Made by a program: the position numbers and the translations under genes. From Intrasporangiaceae bacterium (GTDB taxonomy: Bacteria > Actinomycetota > Actinomycetes > Actinomycetales > Dermatophilaceae), in assembly GCA_021324575.1 (NCBI GenBank), contig JAJPIW010000013.1, positions 1-64,000 of the forward strand: a DNA stretch of 64,000 nt, read 5' to 3'. This document shows positions 50,958 to 59,691 of this stretch, in pieces (positions within the stretch are counted from its first letter, which is position 1; every line of letters starts with the position of its first letter). A model generated the notes under the pieces. It saw only the letters and a program-made list of their open reading frames with translations, ran no database searches and was not told the DNA's origin.

Positions 50958-53072
50958 ATGGGTGGGGTGACATCGTCGCGCAGCGGCGACCGAGGTTTGA
51001 CGCGGCAGGCGGTTTGGGGCGGCGCCGTTGCTGCTATGTGCCTGGGCACGATCCTGTTGGGCGCCGGGCCGGCGCAAGCTCACCGGGACGGATGCCATCG
51101 GTGGCATTCGTGCCCGTCGGACTCTGGGTCATACGTCTGCGGTGACCTGGGTTATGACTCAGAATGCCCTGGCACCACCGAAACGGTTCCCGAGGTCGAG
51201 TACGACTTCGACCCGCCCACCTCACCGAGGCTGAGCAAGGTCACTGCGGGGCCGGGTGGCGCAGCGTCCCTGACTGTCCTTGCCGAACGCGGCTCGCGGA
51301 TCGTCGTGACCGAGGACGAGCGGACCGTGGCGAAAGCGACGGGCACGGGAAAGGCGCAGCGGGTCACGTTCAAGGACTCCGACGGGTCCCACACCTACGC
51401 GGCGACGGCCACTGACAGCGCCGGAAACGAAAGCCTCGTATCCGACCCAGTCACCGTCGTGACCGACGCTAAGAAGCCGGCCGTGTCAGGGCTAGCAGCG
51501 CCCTCCCCCACCGCCGCCACGGGTTCGATTCCCTTCACGTTCAACAGCGAAGCAGGGGCCACGTACACGCTGACCGTGCCGGGGATGGCGCCCTTGAGCG
51601 GGACCGTCGGGACCAGCACCGTTGAACAGATCCTGTGGCTGCGCAACGGCACCTACCCCGCCGTCCTCACCGTCAAAGACACCGTCGGCAACACGGCCAC
51701 CATCCGACAAACGCTCAAGGTGAACATCGCCGCCCCGACCCTGGCCGCGACCCTGACGTCAGCGGTGAACCAACAGTCCGTCCGCTACACGTTGAAGGGC
51801 ACGCCCCGCTCGCGCGGAACCATCACATTTGCAGGTCTCCCTCCGGTTCCGTTCAGCGTGGACGACAACGGGGCAGCCAACCTCACCTTCAATGCTGCCG
51901 ACGGCACGTACCCGGCGGGCAAGGTCACCATGACGGACTTCGCCGGCCGTAACGCCACCATTACCGTGGCCGGGTTCAGCGTCGACACCCTCAAGCCGGC
52001 GCTGACACTGCGCTCAGACGCCAACCGCGCCAAGAACGGGACGATGGCCGTCCTGTTCACCGCCGAGGAAGGCGCACGGGTCGTCCTGACAGCCCTTGCC
52101 ACCACCGACACCGGGGCCAAGTCGCCGCTGACGGCCACAGTGACCGCAACCGGGGCAGAACAGAACTGGACGCCTGCGGTGCCAGCGGGCGACTACAGCA
52201 TCAGTGCCGCCGCGACCGATCAGGCCGGGAACGTGGCCGAGCTCAAAGACAGTCTGACCGTGGCTGACCCGCTCACCCCGGCCGAGCTCGCCGTCGGTCT
52301 ACTCCTGCTGCTGCTGCTCGTCGGCGTCATCGCCGGCGCAGCCCTTCTTGCCTGGTTCAACCGGCACCGCATCCAGGCATGGCGGGAGCGTCGGCGTGAG
52401 GCCTCAGCCGCCCTCGCACACCAGCGAGCTGTAGCCGCAGCCCAAAACAGCTACAACGCCGCGCTAGCCGCACACCGGGACGCCATGGCCACCTACCACC
52501 GCAACCACGCTGCCTGGACCACCCGAGCGCAGCACCTTGACCACTTGGTTGACCTCGCCAAGAACGCGCGCGGGCAAGCCATCCCCGGGTTCGCGCACAT
52601 CAAGCTGAAGGCTGGCGAGCGCGTGTACACGACCTCGTCCGCATCCCTAGTCGAGGAACGCAGCCGGTCCGGAGCGCCAGTCCTGGTCGAGACGTGCACC
52701 GGCACCCTGGTGGTCACCAACACCCGCGTCGTGTTCGACGGACCAAAGAACAGGCAGTGGCTGTTCGACCAGCTGCAGCGCACCGACGCCGGCCCCAGCG
52801 GCCTTACCGGCAGCGTCATCATGACCGTGACAAGCCGGAAGTCACGCTCCGGGGTGCGCCCAATGGGCACACCGGCACAGGTAGAAGAGGCACACACGTT
52901 GCTCCTGGCTGCGATCGGTGACACAACGGGGCAGCGTGCCGCCCTGGTCGCACAAGTGGACGGGCGACGTGACGCCCATCGCAGGTCTCGACCGCAGCCG
53001 CCGCCGGCGCCGCGGGTACCGGCTCTACTGCGCCCGGCACCCGCTTCACCGAACGTCGCTGTCGGCGGCTGA
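50958..53072 (+). CDS. Secreted/membrane multidomain protein: His/Cys-rich motif, Ig-like repeats, TM and PH-like tail
   Basis: The product is 704 residues from ATG 50958. A signal peptide (AVAAMCLGTILLGAGPAQA) is followed by AHRDGCHRWHSCPSDSGSYVC, a YHYH-like His/Cys-rich motif. Three or four Ig-like beta domains (about 75-430) carry DSAGNESLV and DQAGNVAEL-type ends. One membrane helix (LLLLLLVGVIAGAALLAWF, about 440-460) leads to a cytoplasmic coiled coil rich in Ala and His. A PH-like domain (TGTLVVTNTRVVFDGPKNRQW) follows. A cell-surface sensor or adhesin linked to an internal domain is one reading. The last 35 residues are low-complexity and overlap another high-GC3 frame. Confidence 0.72.
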   Translation: MGGVTSSRSGDRGLTRQAVWGGAVAAMCLGTILLGAGPAQAHRDGCHRWHSCPSDSGSYVCGDLGYDSECPGTTETVPEVEYDFDPPTSPRLSKVTAGPGGAASLTVLAERGSRIVVTEDERTVAKATGTGKAQRVTFKDSDGSHTYAATATDSAGNESLVSDPVTVVTDAKKPAVSGLAAPSPTAATGSIPFTFNSEAGATYTLTVPGMAPLSGTVGTSTVEQILWLRNGTYPAVLTVKDTVGNTATIRQTLKVNIAAPTLAATLTSAVNQQSVRYTLKGTPRSRGTITFAGLPPVPFSVDDNGAANLTFNAADGTYPAGKVTMTDFAGRNATITVAGFSVDTLKPALTLRSDANRAKNGTMAVLFTAEEGARVVLTALATTDTGAKSPLTATVTATGAEQNWTPAVPAGDYSISAAATDQAGNVAELKDSLTVADPLTPAELAVGLLLLLLLVGVIAGAALLAWFNRHRIQAWRERRREASAALAHQRAVAAAQNSYNAALAAHRDAMATYHRNHAAWTTRAQHLDHLVDLAKNARGQAIPGFAHIKLKAGERVYTTSSASLVEERSRSGAPVLVETCTGTLVVTNTRVVFDGPKNRQWLFDQLQRTDAGPSGLTGSVIMTVTSRKSRSGVRPMGTPAQVEEAHTLLLAAIGDTTGQRAALVAQVDGRRDAHRRSRPQPPPAPRVPALLRPAPASPNVAVGG

Positions 53073-53136
53073 CAGCCCGACGGTCGCGCCGCCAGGCATC
53101 TGCGACGGGTGCGCCGAGCTCGACGTACGCCGCTAG
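52969..53136 (+). CDS. Possible 55-aa zinc-ribbon-like protein overlapping the previous gene
   Basis: The frame from GTG 52969 encodes a basic start (DRSRRRRRGYRLY), then CARHPLHR and, 17 residues later, GICDGCAELDVRR, so two Cys/His pairs that could bind zinc. Its third codon positions are almost all G or C, more so than the overlapping end of the 704-aa frame. That suggests either a real small gene or that the true C-terminus of the upstream protein lies in this frame. Ribosome-binding site is weak. Low certainty. Confidence 0.35.
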   Translation: MTPIAGLDRSRRRRRGYRLYCARHPLHRTSLSAADSPTVAPPGICDGCAELDVRR

Positions 53137-53170
53137 ACCGCTGACGACCCCACGTGGCTGTATGGCCGGC

Positions 53171-54280
53171 TCACAGCAGGTCTTCGAAGTCGACGGACGC
53201 CAGGAGCGCGGCGACCTCAGGTTCCGCAGCCACGTCGATTGGCGACAGCTCCTGTGAGGCTCCGCGCTGCAGAAAGATGCGCTCGCTACTTGCGTCGTTC
53301 ACGACCCTCACCGCGTCAGCACTCTCCCACTGGACGCCCTCAAGGCGGTCGCGCTCGAAACGAGCTGCCAAGACCGCCTCCGGGCGCAGCGCGCCATACG
53401 CGTCTGGGGGCGTCGCCCTAACCGCGACCACACGCGCTGACCGCAGGAACGGCACGACTGCAAATGCCTCCTTGACCGTCACCAGCGCGTGCCCGCACAC
53501 CAGCAACTTGTACAGATCAGCATGTTCGCGCTTGGTCATCTTCTTCAGTGACAGGTTGCCAGCAGCCGTCGTCGTCGGTTGCCTGTCCGGCAATGTGTCG
53601 ACCGGCGGGACGACGACAACGAGGGAGACCTCCGACCCGTCGACGCCAATGGCTGCGGCAGCCGCCTCGTTGTCCTCGAACGCTGCAGCGAGCGCTCCTA
53701 GGACCGCAACCGGATCCCCCGCCGACAATTGAGCCCAGTGCTGGTCCAAGGCTGCTTGGAAAGCGGCCTGGTCGGATAGGAACGCCGCCTGAGTAGCGGC
53801 CATTTCCGCGTCGGCGCCCTGAGCAGCATCAGCCAAGGCGGTCTTGCGTGCCGAGCGGGCAAAGACGCTGGTGCGGGCTTTCGCAGCCTGCACGTGCTTG
53901 GCTCGAATGGCTGCCACGTCGATGGCCGGCGGAGCAGGGGCCACCGGATGGGTCGCAGAAGTGAACTGGGCCCGGTGAACGTTCATGATCGCGTCTAACG
54001 CGTCAAACAGGGCGCGAGCCTGCTCGAGCTTGTCCGCGGCACGTGACGCCGCCGCGAGCTGGCGGTTCGCGCTCGCCGTCCCCGCACCCGATCGACGACC
54101 ACCACCGCGACCACCTCCAGCGCTGGTGTAATAGGAAACCGGCCCCACCCCTGTGGAAAAGCCGGTGCGACCGCCGCCAACATGGACTCGTGCGGCACGC
54201 GGCCCAATGCTGGTGCGAACACCCCTACTGGAAGCTCGGACCCGAACCCCCGGCGCGATCCGCACGGAAAACCCCACCAC
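53171..54280 (-). CDS. DUF4236-domain protein
   Basis: The product is 369 residues from GTG 54280. The N-terminus (VRIAPGVRVRASSRGVRTSIGPRAARVHVGGGRTG, then VGPVSYYTSAGGG) is the beta-strand repeat of DUF4236. A helical, Ala-rich middle (about 75-200) may be a coiled coil. A C-terminal domain contains LSLKKMTKREHADLYKLLVCGHALV and ends SVDFEDLL. It is cytosolic. It is convergent with the secreted multidomain protein, the ends lying within 100 bases. Function is unknown; DUF4236 proteins are frequent on mobile DNA. Confidence 0.72.
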   Translation of the reverse strand: MVGFSVRIAPGVRVRASSRGVRTSIGPRAARVHVGGGRTGFSTGVGPVSYYTSAGGGRGGGRRSGAGTASANRQLAAASRAADKLEQARALFDALDAIMNVHRAQFTSATHPVAPAPPAIDVAAIRAKHVQAAKARTSVFARSARKTALADAAQGADAEMAATQAAFLSDQAAFQAALDQHWAQLSAGDPVAVLGALAAAFEDNEAAAAAIGVDGSEVSLVVVVPPVDTLPDRQPTTTAAGNLSLKKMTKREHADLYKLLVCGHALVTVKEAFAVVPFLRSARVVAVRATPPDAYGALRPEAVLAARFERDRLEGVQWESADAVRVVNDASSERIFLQRGASQELSPIDVAAEPEVAALLASVDFEDLL

Positions 54281-54534
54281 TGACCTCCCCGCCGAGCGTC
54301 CGACCGGCGCGCCAAATGGTTGGGCCTGCTGATCGTCTTGTCAGGGCAGGCTAGCCCTCCTGGCGCCTAGCTGCCTTGGAATCTGGTCTAAGTAGTGGTG
54401 CTCGGAGTTCACCAAACATGCGCTCAACTCGATCATTCGCGAGCAGCATTCTGGGCGAGCTGAGGCGGCGATGTGACACACGTTCAAACGAAGGGTCCGC
54501 CATGAGCCATGCTCCAACTATGTAGCCTTCCACC

Positions 54535-54960
54535 ATGGCTATCACAGCAGCGAGACAGCGGAACGCGGTGTCCGAGGGTGCCGCCCTAGGAATCCTGATG
54601 TGCGGCCGCGAGCGCGTTCCGTCCGGGGTAGCAATCTCGTTCGCGTTTGAAGGCGCATGGCGAAGGTGGGATGACCCGAACAAGTCTCAGTTCCGTCAGG
54701 TCTCTACAGATATCGCCAAAGGATTAAACGGCTACATTGCCCTGACGCACGCTGACGGGGACAAGCATTCGTATCACCTCTACTGGGAACGCGATGGGTC
54801 CGACTTCGTCATCCGGGCGTTCGGTGAGTGGCCGGATGGAGTCGAGCCTGGTGAGGTGGCCGACAGCATCGACGGGAACGTGTCGTCAGATGGGTGGAAG
54901 AGGCTCGGTACCGAAGTCCTCCGACGCCTAGACGAGTGGAATGCAGATTCAGCCTCCTAA
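54535..54960 (+). CDS. Hypothetical protein, 141 aa
   Basis: The translation includes RVPSGVAISFAFEGAWRRWDD, YIALTHADGDKHSYHLYWERDG and DFVIRAFGEWPDGVEPGE. These look like a real beta-rich globular domain rather than a shadow. No ribosome-binding site is obvious and codon bias is weaker than in the neighbours. It stands alone between two leftward genes. No family recognised. Confidence 0.45.
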   Translation: MAITAARQRNAVSEGAALGILMCGRERVPSGVAISFAFEGAWRRWDDPNKSQFRQVSTDIAKGLNGYIALTHADGDKHSYHLYWERDGSDFVIRAFGEWPDGVEPGEVADSIDGNVSSDGWKRLGTEVLRRLDEWNADSAS

Positions 54961-55119
54961 GAGTCTCGCCCACACTCGAGGCCCGCGGCCATCGTCGCTG
55001 TGACCGCCTGAGTCAGACTTCACGTGGCGGTATGACGCAGGGGAAAGGACTCTCCGTTTCCGGTCACGCCCCAAGTCTTTGGATTTCCCGGGCTTAGAAG
55101 GCCGGCGTGGTCAGCGCCC

Positions 55120-56685
55120 TCAGCCGTCGTCGCCGATCGCCGTAGCACCGCTCGCGTTGTCGTCGGGCATGCGCTGATCACTCCGGTCAGCCTCCCTGCG
55201 ATGGGCGTCTTGGGTCTGGCCGGAATCCTGATCCAACGCCTCGTCGCCGGTCCCTGGCGCTGGCGGCTGCGTGGGCTCATCGTGACTCGAGGTGACCGCC
55301 CCCGGTGCTGGCGCTCGTGTGGAGTCGGCGGCATCGTTGGTCGGTCCGTCCTGTGAGGAGAAGTCGGTCGAGGCCAAGCTTGCCGGCCGGGTCACTTCCA
55401 CGTCCTCGACATCGACGGGGGTTGGCTGCCGCAGCTTCGGCGGGGCGGCAGACCAAGCCTTTAGGTCACCCAAGACGTCGGCGTAAAACGAGTCGACCGT
55501 CGCAAGTACAGAGTCGATGAAGGCGCCGCGGCCGCGGCCGCGCTTGCTGCCGAGGGTGTTTGAGGTGGCAACGCGGAACGAGCGGATGTCCTTGGCCGGG
55601 TCGGTGACCAGTACGGCCGGGGTCTCTCGCACGGTGCGCAGCAGCTCTGCAGCGCTAGAGCCACGCGAGTGAGCCACGAAGCACTCCACACGGGCACTGT
55701 CGGGAGCATTCTTCAGCTGTCGCACGAGCCAGTTCACTCGGGTGGTTGGGCGTCCGTCGCGGGGTGCGTCGAGGTCGACGTGGCAGCTCACGCGGCCCGA
55801 GCGCAGGTCTGCGGTGACGACCAGCTGGCCGACCGTGTCGGGGATGCGGATGGCGCCGGATAGTTGACCGTTTGCGCAAAGCTGCTGAGTGAGGTCCTGG
55901 GCCCGCAGGGTTGGGTCGGTCAGCTCCTTGCGGCTCAGGACGGGAACGACCTCGGTGCCCAGGCGCTTGCCGAGATTCAGACTCGCGAACCGCAGCAGCG
56001 CATCGAACCGTGCCACCACGCTGGCGATGCCCTTGTCGTTGGGCCGCAGCGTGCCGGCGGCGACGGCGTCGCGCACGCTGGTCCACGACTCGCCCATGTC
56101 ATCCATGTCCATCGCACCAGATCTGTCGTGCTCGAGGTATCGAATGAGCTCCCCAAGAATCCACGCCTGATCGGGGTCGGCGACGCCGCGGAACTCCTTC
56201 TGCATGACGGCCTCGGCGAGGACCTGGGACCAGGACAGGTGGTGCAGCTCGACCTTGCGGAGTTTGCGCTTGTCGACCTTGGTGGGGTGCTGTCCGGCGA
56301 TGGCGGGGATCTCGTTGGAGATGGTGATGACGGCGTCGAAGCCCTGCTCACGGGCGATGTCGAGGTAGTTCTCCAGTTGTTCTGCCGCAAGCTCGTTGCT
56401 GCCTGTCTTGACCTCCACCAGCGCGGTCCACGACTTGGTCCCGCGGGAGACGCGGACGAGGCCATCGGGGTACAGCTTCTTCTCAGCCAGCAGGAACGGG
56501 ACCTCGATGTAGCACTCGATCGTGCCCGCGGGCGCTCCAAGCGGCTTCAACAGTGCCCTGCCGTACTCGCGGACTGCGCCGAGAACGGCAAGCAGGGCGG
56601 ATGTCGCCCGCCGCTCCTGCTCGTCCGCCCCGTTGATCCCTGACGTCGGGATGAGGCGTGCTTCATGCCAGGACTGCTCGGCCAT
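55120..56685 (-). CDS. PD-(D/E)XK nuclease-like protein, 521 aa
   Basis: Starting at ATG 56685 (MAEQSWHEARL), the N-terminal domain shows Glu40, Asp74 in LYPDGLVRV and Glu91-x-Lys93 in WTALVEVKTGSNEL. QLENYLDIAREQGFDAVITISNE follows. This is the core of a PD-(D/E)XK fold. A central region (about 215-400) of mixed alpha/beta is unrecognised, and the last 100 residues are a disordered Pro/Thr/Asp-rich tail. The track's start at 57195 adds an unsupported 170 residues. It stands alone, leftward, inside an area rich in defence-type genes. DNA cleavage is inferred from the motif only. Confidence 0.65.
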   Translation of the reverse strand: MAEQSWHEARLIPTSGINGADEQERRATSALLAVLGAVREYGRALLKPLGAPAGTIECYIEVPFLLAEKKLYPDGLVRVSRGTKSWTALVEVKTGSNELAAEQLENYLDIAREQGFDAVITISNEIPAIAGQHPTKVDKRKLRKVELHHLSWSQVLAEAVMQKEFRGVADPDQAWILGELIRYLEHDRSGAMDMDDMGESWTSVRDAVAAGTLRPNDKGIASVVARFDALLRFASLNLGKRLGTEVVPVLSRKELTDPTLRAQDLTQQLCANGQLSGAIRIPDTVGQLVVTADLRSGRVSCHVDLDAPRDGRPTTRVNWLVRQLKNAPDSARVECFVAHSRGSSAAELLRTVRETPAVLVTDPAKDIRSFRVATSNTLGSKRGRGRGAFIDSVLATVDSFYADVLGDLKAWSAAPPKLRQPTPVDVEDVEVTRPASLASTDFSSQDGPTNDAADSTRAPAPGAVTSSHDEPTQPPAPGTGDEALDQDSGQTQDAHRREADRSDQRMPDDNASGATAIGDDG

Positions 56686-56992
56686 GTCGTTTCCCCTGCG
56701 TTTGGTGCTGGTGTGACACGGCTGACCGTACCGTCGGGTGCGGACAATTGCGCCCCGTCGGGGGTGCCGACAACGACTCCCGTCCGTTATTTGGCCGACG
56801 GGGGTTGTACTGGGCGACTGCCCACGCTCAAACCTTCGTAGTCGCTGCTCATGCAGTACCCCTCTGTCACCGGAGGAGCACCCTTGCTGCGGCATGACGC
56901 GCCCATCCCCAACTCCGCGGGTAGGTCGCTGAGACAAGATGGTGCAACTGCGGGGCAGGACCCGGGTGAATAACGTCGGGCGCGATGAAGGC
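56686..56992. other. Intergenic region, no gene recognised
   Basis: These 307 bases lie between the start of the PD-(D/E)XK-like gene and the end of the next leftward gene. They should contain the nuclease promoter. No convincing ORF, hairpin or repeat was seen. Confidence 0.5.
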
Positions 56993-57457
56993 TCACGCAG
57001 GCGATGGCGCTTGGGCTCCCGCCTTAGCGGCGAGTGCTTGGTAGTGCGGCCAGCTGTGCCAGCGGACTGTCTCGTATCTCGCAGCGATGAAGTACTCCGC
57101 TGGGCCGACTGAGTTTCGGAGTGAGTGGCCCCACTCGTCGAGGACTGTCTGCTCATCGATCCAGCCGCTCTCGGCGTAAAGGGCAAGAACGTCAAACATC
57201 GCGAGAGCGCGATAGACCTTCGTCATGTCGTCCTCGTGGTACATAAGCGCCGCTGCCTCCTCCTTGCTTCTCAGGGCATAGAGAATTCGGCGGCCAGCGA
57301 CGACATCGGGGTCGATGAGGCGCTCGTGGATCTTAAGAAATAGATCTCTCTTGTCGAGCTTCCTGGCGCGTCGATAGTTCACGACCCCCAACACGAATGC
57401 GCCGGCCGAAACAAGCAGTGCCAAGGTCGTCAGGGCATCCCGCGCCGATAGGTCCAT
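56993..57457 (-). CDS. Membrane-anchored small protein (DUF4760-like)
   Basis: The product is 154 residues. One N-terminal membrane helix (LTTLALLVSAGAFVLGVVNYRRARK) is followed by a helical cytoplasmic domain with LFLKIHERLIDPDVVAGRRIL, YRALAMFDVLALYAESGWID and ARYETVRWHSWPHYQALAAK. The layout, one anchor plus a helical domain with conserved Trp/Asp residues, is that of DUF4760-type proteins, sometimes found near defence genes. Function is unknown. It stands alone on the minus strand. Confidence 0.6.
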   Translation of the reverse strand: MDLSARDALTTLALLVSAGAFVLGVVNYRRARKLDKRDLFLKIHERLIDPDVVAGRRILYALRSKEEAAALMYHEDDMTKVYRALAMFDVLALYAESGWIDEQTVLDEWGHSLRNSVGPAEYFIAARYETVRWHSWPHYQALAAKAGAQAPSPA

Positions 57458-57590
57458 GACGTCACGCTAGGCCTTCCTTGCCAGCCGAGCTCGCAACCTC
57501 GGCTCGAGCACCACGCGACGAAGTGACCCGAGTGCGAGGGGATCACGCCAATGCTCGGTGTGCATTGTGAATCTCCGGTTAGATGCGCCT

Positions 57591-57920
57591 ATGGGGAGAG
57601 TCAGCAAGGCCGTCGCTATGGCTGGGGCGTTGATGGGTCTAGGTGCATGCGGCGGCGGCGATGCCAACCCCGCTTCAATGAGTGCGGATCAGTACTACCG
57701 GGCTATGAGTCTTGGGAAGTTCGCGGGCATGTCTCACGAGCAGTTGGATAAGGTCGCGCAAGGGCTGTGCGGCGACCTGAAGGGCATGAATCCGGAAGAG
57801 CGCAAGTTTGCGGTCCTTGTCATCAAGGACAGCACCGATACTGAGTTGGAAGCGTTTCAGGCCGGCACCGCGATGGCGTCCAGGTGGTGCCCCGAGTTCA
57901 TCGACGTGTTCGAGCACTGA
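57591..57920 (+). CDS. Small putative lipoprotein
   Basis: The product is 109 residues from ATG 57591. A short signal peptide (MGRVSKAVAMAGALMGLGACGGG) has the lipobox LGAC. The mature part contains YYRAMSLGKFAGMSHEQLDKVAQGLCGDL and ends ASRWCPEFIDVF, with two Cys that could pair, similar in size to DUF732-type small secreted proteins. The track's start at 57558 is less likely because it puts extra residues before the signal. Ribosome-binding site is weak. No partner gene. Confidence 0.55.
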   Translation: MGRVSKAVAMAGALMGLGACGGGDANPASMSADQYYRAMSLGKFAGMSHEQLDKVAQGLCGDLKGMNPEERKFAVLVIKDSTDTELEAFQAGTAMASRWCPEFIDVFEH

Positions 57921-58049
57921 CTCGAAGCCGTGCCATCGGTCCCGATCGAGCGATTCCCATGAGCGTCTGGTGACTCAGGTCCCTGGCCTCCTCGCGGCGG
58001 AATCAGGCATTCCAGTCTCGGCGCCTCTGGGCGGACCTCCTCGCACAGA

Positions 58050-59147
58050 TTACTTGCGTACAATCTCAAACTTTGCGAACAGGCCCGGTGCGAAGCTCCA
58101 GTTTTGAGTCTCGCGTCGGTATCGCCCGGCCACGATTCCGGGATGGATGCCGAGCTCGTCGGCGAGAGCGGTCGCATCAGCGGGAGTTTCGATGGCGAGG
58201 ATTCTCGCGTCGTATCGAACTGGAATCAGCAAGTCGCCCGCGAACTCGTTGGCTTCCTGCTCGACCTCTGGCTGGACTTGCTCCTTGCCCTCGAATCGGA
58301 TGAAGGTCTGCTTCTTGCTGTGTAGGAGTAGATGCCCGATCTCGTGGAAGAACGCGAACCAGAAGTGATCGTTTGTCTTGTGGCGGTTACTTAGCTGGAT
58401 GAGTGCCTTTGATGGGGCAAGGAAGCGAGCTGCACCGCGCGCCCTCGTGCCGGGTATGCCTGGCACGAGGACGACTGCCACGCCGACCTCCCCACAAGTT
58501 CGAATAAGTTCGGGGTAGAACTCCTTGGGACTTTGCGTAGTGAGTGAACGCAGGTGTGGAACTGCCTGACGGAGTCCGGTCCGGTCAAACGGCTGGCAAT
58601 GAATGTGGGTAGCGTCGAGCTCCCCGAGGCGGAGCCATGCCGCAGTCGCAGGAATGTCGACATCGAATGCGTTCGATTGGAAGAACGCAGCTGCGGGAGC
58701 CTGCCAAGTCTCTCGCCATGCCTCGATGTTCGCGACTCCAAAGAACTTTAGAACCTCTTGAAGCAAGACGCCTGGTTGGCGCTTGTCTACCGTGACGTGG
58801 CCGAGCTTTCGCAGTTCGGAGATGGGCATCTGGTCAAGCCACTCGGCGTGCTTTGCCAGGCTGTCGGCTTCCGCGGATCGGATGTTGTGGTCTTGATAGT
58901 TGGCTTCGAGCGCGTTCCAGAAGGTGGCTGGAACGTCAGTGGAGCGCTCAAAGGCGACGGCCGTCTCTGGGCTGATCGCGGCGCGACCTCGAACGATCTG
59001 ATTGATGTGCTTGAGGGTCAGCCCGGTCCGTGTCGCGAAGTTGCTCTGAGTGAGTCCTAGTTCCTCGAGGGTTTCCCGGAGCGTCTCGCCTGGAGCCGGA
59101 AGTGTGGTCGGTTGGTACGGGTGCCATTCGCGTCGGGTGGTGGCCAT
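58050..59147 (-). CDS. higA: HigA-type antitoxin with C-terminal ImmA/IrrE peptidase domain
   Basis: The product is 365 residues from ATG 59147 after GGAAAGG. The N-terminal XRE/HigA HTH reads LPAPGETLRETLEELGLTQSNFATRTGLTLKHINQIVRGR, then ISPETAVAFERSTDVPATFW. A linker leads to an M78 peptidase domain with FFHEIGHLLLHSKKQ (HExxH zinc site) and QEANEFAGDLLIP. These fused antitoxins repress their own operon and neutralise a RelE/HigB toxin. The toxin gene lies 47 bases upstream in the same operon, toxin first as in higBA. The peptidase may control antitoxin stability or sense a signal; that is inference. Confidence 0.88.
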   Translation of the reverse strand: MATTRREWHPYQPTTLPAPGETLRETLEELGLTQSNFATRTGLTLKHINQIVRGRAAISPETAVAFERSTDVPATFWNALEANYQDHNIRSAEADSLAKHAEWLDQMPISELRKLGHVTVDKRQPGVLLQEVLKFFGVANIEAWRETWQAPAAAFFQSNAFDVDIPATAAWLRLGELDATHIHCQPFDRTGLRQAVPHLRSLTTQSPKEFYPELIRTCGEVGVAVVLVPGIPGTRARGAARFLAPSKALIQLSNRHKTNDHFWFAFFHEIGHLLLHSKKQTFIRFEGKEQVQPEVEQEANEFAGDLLIPVRYDARILAIETPADATALADELGIHPGIVAGRYRRETQNWSFAPGLFAKFEIVRK

Positions 59148-59194
59148 CGTTGGCCTTTCCTTTGTAGCTGGGGATGCGGCGGCGTGCTGCTCTC

Positions 59195-59530
59195 TCAATG
59201 GGTGTCTGTTACTTCCATGACGTAGACCCGGTGGACTTGGTCGCGGTCGATTCCGCCGTCGTCGAGACGGGGGATGGGGTCGTCGCCTACCTCGATGAGC
59301 AGGCGATAGGGGCCGTCGAGGTCGAGCGAAAACCGCTCTGACCTATCGGCAGTGAGTTGGTGACACCGGGCCTGGGGTAGGCGGCACAAGTCGCCGAGGT
59401 CGGCTGCCGCCGCGATCTGGCTAAGTCGCAAGGCAATCTTTCGAGCTCGTTCAGCGCCGAACCGGCGACGAAGCTTCGCGGGGTCGTTGAACAGCTCTTG
59501 TAGTCGCCTGCTGTCGAAACCGACTTCCAC
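59195..59530 (-). CDS. higB: HigB/RelE-family toxin
   Basis: The product is 111 residues. The sequence EVGFDSRRLQELFNDPAKLRRRFG, then LCRLPQARCHQLTADRSERFSLDLDGPYRLLIEVG and VHRVYVMEVTDTH, follows the small helix-helix-beta sheet pattern of HigB/killer-type (PF05015) plasmid maintenance toxins. These are mRNA endonucleases acting at the ribosome. It precedes the antitoxin, as is usual for higBA. Its promoter region with the GGTTCA array is shared with the divergent ubiquitin-like operon. On a mobile element this pair would stabilise inheritance or trigger abortive infection. Confidence 0.85.
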   Translation of the reverse strand: MEVGFDSRRLQELFNDPAKLRRRFGAERARKIALRLSQIAAAADLGDLCRLPQARCHQLTADRSERFSLDLDGPYRLLIEVGDDPIPRLDDGGIDRDQVHRVYVMEVTDTH

Positions 59531-59568
59531 GCCACCTGTGCCTCACGGTTGCAAATCTACACCTATAT

Positions 59569-59615
59569 GGTTCATACTTTCAAGTAGTGAACCTACCTGG
59601 TTCATAGATTGAACC
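59569..59615. promoter_or_regulatory. Four-half-site operator array (GGTTCA/TGAACC) between higBA and the ubiquitin-like operon
   Basis: GGTTCA (59569-59574), TGAACC (59588-59593), GGTTCA (59599-59604) and TGAACC (59610-59615) form two inverted pairs with spacers of 13 and 5 bases. They lie 39-85 bases before the toxin start and 77-123 before the ubiquitin-like gene start, in an AT-richer patch. HigA-type antitoxins bind such inverted repeats, so this is the likely autoregulatory site. Its central position could also affect the divergent operon. Confidence 0.7.
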
Positions 59616-59691
59616 ACAACAGTAGTGGCGACGCACCGATTGCAGCCGGGACACGCCGCCACTACCTGAGTACTCACAGAAGGAGTACGCA

